NCBI GenBank assembly: GCA_014281115.1
Contig: JACONQ010000018.1
Coordinates: forward strand, 1,984,001 to 2,048,000
Origin: Laburnicola sp. R22_1
Taxonomy: Eukaryota; Ascomycota; Dothideomycetes; Pleosporales; Didymosphaeriaceae
Reading direction: 5' to 3'
Length of the DNA: 64,000 nt
Positions 59,463 to 64,000 of the stretch are shown one piece after another. Within the stretch, counting starts at the first letter, position 1. Every line of letters starts with the position of its first letter. A program made the translations under genes and the position numbers. The notes under the pieces were generated by a model. The model was not told the origin of the DNA, made no database searches, and saw only the letters and a program-made list of their open reading frames with translations.

Positions 59463-62400
59463 ATGAGCTTGCTTCCAAGCAAGACGCCTCCAGGCTGGGG
59501 CTCCGCCACCGAGGACCCCGAAGCCTCGGCGGACCTGGCAGCCTTCCTAACCGCGACGGATCGGATGAAGAAGTTTGAACCTGAGCAACTGGAATTCATA
59601 ACACAATTGTCGCACGGTTCAACATTCCAGGCAAGGGTATGCAAAGACACAGAGTCTGGCACGCTCGTGGTCGTGAAGGCGCTGAGAGTAGAGGAACCCG
59701 CTAGCTCACAGGGTACTTCTGTTCCGGCCAGCGTCGTTCGAGAGATGCTCATCTCCGTGTGGCCGCCCTTTCTTAGCCACCCCAACATCACACAAACACT
59801 CGGCTTCCAACGATACCTGGAGCACGGAGATAGGGAAATCATTACCTTGGTGCTCGAGCATGCTGAGCTTGGCTCTCTGGACGCTTACTTTAGAGACCGC
59901 AATTCTGATTCGCCTATGAGCTGCGTACAGATGCGAGCTCTAGCTCTGGATGTAGCAAGTGGTCTCGAATGTCTCCACCGGTGCTCAGTTCTCCACGGAG
60001 ATGTGAAACCGGACAATATTTTGCTCTTCCCGAGGACAGGTTCAGACGAGTCTGGGTCTTACATGGCCAAACTCGTGGACTTCGGTAACGCTATTGTCGA
60101 CGATGAGTATACCAAAACATTCAGAGATGTGGATTCAGCACCAATCTACTGCGGAACGGACTGGTGGATACTGCCCAAAGTCATTAACTTGTGTGCCAAT
60201 GGAGGATTTCAGGCACTGGCACTTTGCGATGTGTTCTCCTTTGCCCTTGTTCTCTGGAGTATTTACAAGGGCAGTGTGTTCTACGATGCCAGCTGGAAGG
60301 GACCCGGCGAGAGCGACAGGAGCTACCTTGATAAGGCGAAAATATCGGATTTCAAAGTACGATTCGAATCCTTTGCGAAAGAGAGTAGGGGACGGCTTAT
60401 GGACCGGGAAATTGATGTTTTAAGGGAAGCCTTTCACAAGTGCATCCGGGTAATAGCGGAACAAGAAGCATCACTCGACGCAGATCAAGAAAGGGAAATG
60501 GCTGGCATGGAGACAGATTTAGTGTCCGTCCAGTTTCAACTGCAATTGATGACGGAGGTTAAGGGCACCCTGGAAACCAATGCTGATCCCCGTACACCCT
60601 TACAGCCAACACATTGGTATCAATTCAATATGGGAGAAGCCCACCTCAATGTGAGTAGACAAAACAGCGTGGGGACAACGCTAACATTGTCCCACCAGAA
60701 AAACGACAACATTCCTTGGACGACCCAGGCCAAGTACTACACAGACCTTTTGAGAGATGTCCATGGCAACACGGTATCTCGATACAAGAAAGGAGTCAAG
60801 TATCTTGAACTTGCTGGGTGTGCTAGCATAGGATTCGGCTGCAAGAAGAGCATTGATGCAACGCTGGACCATCTCCACTCTTCCAATTGTTTGTATGATG
60901 TTGCTGCCCAACTGATCATCCCGAGGATGTTTCATGCTCATGGGAAGGAACCTCCAGAGCCCGAGGATTTGGGATCAGGTGAGGAAGACATGATGGATAT
61001 TGAGGACGAAGAAGATCAGGACAGTGACAGTTTGAGCGACGAGGAAATGAGTGATGGTGGTGGGGATGACGATGGAAACGAAGGTGCGTTGATACTAAGC
61101 AATCCATCTTTCATTACACTGTTGTTGACTGGGAATGATTCAGAACTGGAATCTGGTCCAGGACATTCCACTTTTGAGTTTTCCAAATTCCTACTCCGCA
61201 ACTTTAAGGAAACGAAACTTGCTCCCGAGCGCTACTACTGCTGGCACATACGCAAGGTGCATGCTACGATAGAGTCCCTCGAGACAGACCAACCTTTCAT
61301 CCTTGGAAATGAGATCATCCAAGGCTTGAAGGATCCAAAGCTGCCAAAGATCGCGCTCGCAAGGCTCGCAGCGGGAGGGAGTCTAGAAATCCGAGCGGAC
61401 GGAGAGGACAGTTCAGAACGAGACTCTCTTCTTAATCTTGCTGCAAGAGCTGGAGAAAATCATATCCTCGAACAACTTCTCAAAGGGGGCGCGGATCCAA
61501 ACGATAGAGGAAGCGTCGAGAGACCAGTCTTGATGGATGCTTTCCGGAGTGGCAATCGTCGCGCTATTAGCCTCTTGCTCGAAGCAGGCGCTAAAGCAAA
61601 TATACGAGGAAGAGGTGGGGACCTGCCTCTGCACTGGCTCTGGATGTTTGAGGAAGAGGATCCCGATACGGTCTGCTCTCTATTGATTAGCAAAGGTGGA
61701 GCTGACATCAACGCGACCATGGATCAATTCGGGCTATTTAATGAATCCTACAGCTATCTCCGGATCTTTGGGACTGCCCTCCACGCCGCGATTGGGGCAA
61801 GAAGCCTGGATGCTGTTCGCGTTCTGACGGAGCATGGGGCCGACATAAGCCTACGGCCGTATGAGGACTCGGAAACGCCGATAGAGCTTGCAGCTCGTTT
61901 ACACATGGCTGAGATTGTAGATTTTCTTGGGAAAAGAGATGCCAAGCTGATAAACGACGTGGATGGCGGATGGGCATTGCACTCCGTTGCTCACCACGTA
62001 AATCCTCTTCAGAGGCAAGTAAGCTCCTCCTAATTTCGAAAAAATGGTGGTCTAAGCGAGCCCAAATAGATGGATGATCCACGGTTCTGATTTCGAGAGC
62101 GCTGCCGGGCGCGTGGTCGGGGTCTTGGTTGACTTGGCTAATCAGCAAAACCTTTCTCTCGACATGGAAGACAATGAGGGCTTAACCGCATTTGACATTG
62201 CTATATGCGAACATGGCGAAGATGCGTATGTCCTTGCTGCATTCCTCCAGCAAGGCTTCTCGTTGGATAAGAGCTCGCTTGACTTGGCCATCACCAGCTG
62301 CTCGTTCGATGAGGAAAACGCGTCCAAAGTCGACCTTGTTCTTCAACATTGGCCAGACACACCCGCAAACGTATCGTCAGCATTGCATGCTGCGATTGAG

Positions 62401-63036
62401 AGCGGCGCACTGGCCGCGATACGACTCCTAGAAAACAAATTTGGCGCAAAGATCTTTGGCTGCAAAGACGAATCTGAGGGAACACCAATGCATTGGGCAG
62501 TCAAAGCAGGCATTGCATCCACTGTTGATTATCTTATCCAGTCAAAAGCTTCGCCCAGCGGAATCGATGCGCAGGGAGTGCCTCCTATTGGTCACGCTCT
62601 TCTTTTGCGGCGCACTGAAATATTCAAAGCGCTATATGGCGGGGACGCTAATCTCATCGTCTCGGGCGGACCCTGGGATGGTTCCTCAGTCCTCGCATTC
62701 GCAGTATCAATAAAACATTCCTCATCCATCGCGATGATTGGATTCCTACTCTCAGGCGACCTCGAAGAGTGTGAGCCACTTCGGTTTCGTCGGCTTCATG
62801 AGGAAGCCATACTCAACGCTCGGAACAAAGCCACGGGCAACACTTTGCTCCACGACGCCGCTCTGGCTGCAGATGTGGGTGCAGTGGAATCCATCATAAG
62901 AGCGGGAGCAAACTCGCAGGCACTGAATAGTGCGGGTAGGACCGCAGCACAGGAAGCACAGCGAGAAATGGCCATTTCTTCAGGAGTCCGGTCACAGGAT
63001 CTGAAGGAAATTGCTCGGCTGCTCGGGACTAAGTGA
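59463..63036 (+). CDS. Protein kinase with C-terminal ankyrin repeats
   Basis: Two exons, 59463-62014 and 62070-63036, give 1172 aa. The intron (62015-62069) must begin with GC (CAGAG/GCAAGT) to keep frame; the GT four bases further gives the wrong phase. Kinase domain about 42-340: VVVKAL with Lys72, VREML with Glu94, LHGDVKPDNIL (Asp180, Asn185), LVDFGNA (DFG 206-208), CDVFSFALVLW. The catalytic residues look intact although the glycine loop is degenerate and HRD reads HGD. Then a helical linker, a very acidic stretch (about 510-545, EDEEDQDSDSLSDEE) and ankyrin repeats from about 640 to the end (LLNLAARAGENHILEQLLKGGADPN, ALHAAIGARSLDAVRVLTEHGAD, PMHWAVKAGIASTVDYLIQSKASP). Substrate unknown. 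Flanked by RIP'd repeats on both sides, yet intact. Confidence 0.9.
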
Positions 63037-64000
63037 GTGTATTCTCACTCCTTTCTTATTAATTTTGTGTGGTAGAGGAAGAGGACTAGTATCTATAAGT
63101 GTTATAATAAATGTTATGGTAAAATAGCCTCTAATTTACAAAGTTAGAACCGTTTACTTTTTACTTTAATACTTATAAACTCTTATTCTACTTAGTATAA
63201 ACTTAGTAGCTATATAGTAAATTACTAGCTAAATAAAAAACTAAAATAAGACTATATAATAGTAGGCCTAGTACTTATAATAGTAGCCCTAAGGTAGATT
63301 ATTAGCTAGATAAAGTACTAAAATTATCTTTTACTACTATATAGAGGCAAAGTAAAGCTAGCTATTTTAAATATAAAAATAGACTCTAAGCTATTACTTA
63401 GAAATCTAGAGAGTATATTATAGTAAAGTAGCCTCTAATTTATAAAGTTAAAAGTGTTTACTTTTTATTTTAATAATAAATAATAAGTATAATTATAATA
63501 TATTTCTATTTCTAAGAGTAGATTATATAAGTAATTACTATATATTTATTATATTATTATATTTTATAATACTACTTTAACTATTCTTAGTACTAATATA
63601 TTTTATTATTAGGTCGGCTTACTAAATATCTTTTTTAACCTTTTATTTAGTTTAAGATTAAAGTAAATTAAGATAAAAGATTATATATACTATATATAGC
63701 ACCTAATTCTAATTAAAAACTAACTTTAAATATCTAATAATATAATAATAGTTTAAACTTTAAACTTACTTATATCTTACCTATACTTTATAAGCTTCTA
63801 ATCTATATAAGGTTTCTTTATAGCGTATATAGTATACCTAGCTTATTACTACTACTATTATTAGTTATTTATACTTATTTATACTTATGCTATTATATAG
63901 TATACTTATTTAAATAAGTTAGCTTAATAGTATTAATAGCTAAAAGAATCTTATAGATTTATATAATACTTTTACTACACTAAAGCTTATTAATAAAGAT
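63037..64000. repeat. RIP-degraded repeats
   Basis: Composition turns RIP-type from about 63060. A pair of related segments at about 63100-63150 and 63410-63470 (AAAATAGCCTCTAATTTACA-like) suggests a local direct repeat. A copy of the 7885-8565 family runs from about 63612 to the window end. Confidence 0.6.

Noticed and set aside
62018..62033. GT donor at 62019 as the kinase-ankyrin splice site
   Set aside because: Its phase would put exon 2 out of frame; the GC donor four bases upstream keeps frame.
1..64000. CRISPR arrays, rRNA or bacterial operon features
   Set aside because: No regularly spaced identical repeats, and the sequence is eukaryotic with spliceosomal introns.

Overview
This window comes from a filamentous ascomycete (Pezizomycotina). 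The genes carry short introns of 44-115 bp, and the families present (Nop16, a LIV-1 type ZIP transporter, DUF6594, HET, caspase-like C14, kinase-ankyrin) are typical of that group; a Dothideomycete would fit, but the sequence does not settle the species. The DNA has two compartments. About 45 kb is very AT-rich, poor in CA/TG, rich in TA and scattered with TAG/TAA stops, which is the footprint of repeat-induced point mutation (RIP). Two GC-balanced islands carry the genes.

Layout. 1-38.5 kb: RIP-degraded transposon graveyard. It holds a Tc1/mariner element (8576-11774) split by a pogo/Fot1 element (9468-11340), a second pogo-like element (12468-14654), a copia LTR element (16049-21558), telomere-like interstitial repeats (24.1-24.8 kb), an unidentified coding relic (25.56-25.88 kb) and another copia element (28087-36019) with a mariner element nested inside it. 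38.6-52.5 kb: gene island A. 52.6-59.4 kb: repeats and a minus-strand copia element (54101-59061). 59.46-63.04 kb: gene island B, one large kinase-ankyrin gene. 63.04-64 kb: RIP repeats again.

Island A contains a small secreted cysteine-rich protein at the TE border, a relic with a HET-domain-like motif, a tandem-repeat disordered protein, divergent housekeeping genes (Nop16 and a YKE4-like zinc transporter), a truncated membrane protein, an ankyrin protein, a 95-aa beta-rich small protein, a DUF6594 membrane protein, and a caspase-like protease fused to a pseudokinase. The last two are convergent, with stop codons 21 bp apart. Caspase-pseudokinase, DUF6594, HET relic, ankyrin and kinase-ankyrin genes together resemble the accessory self/non-self recognition and regulated-cell-death repertoire of fungi; that joint role is inference.

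Other main observations: a very short SINE-like family with three insertions each flanked by its own 12-14 bp target duplication; two ankyrin-type genes whose reading frames need GC-AG introns with the same GCAAGT donor; and several transposons whose exact boundaries can be read from TIRs, LTRs and target duplications.
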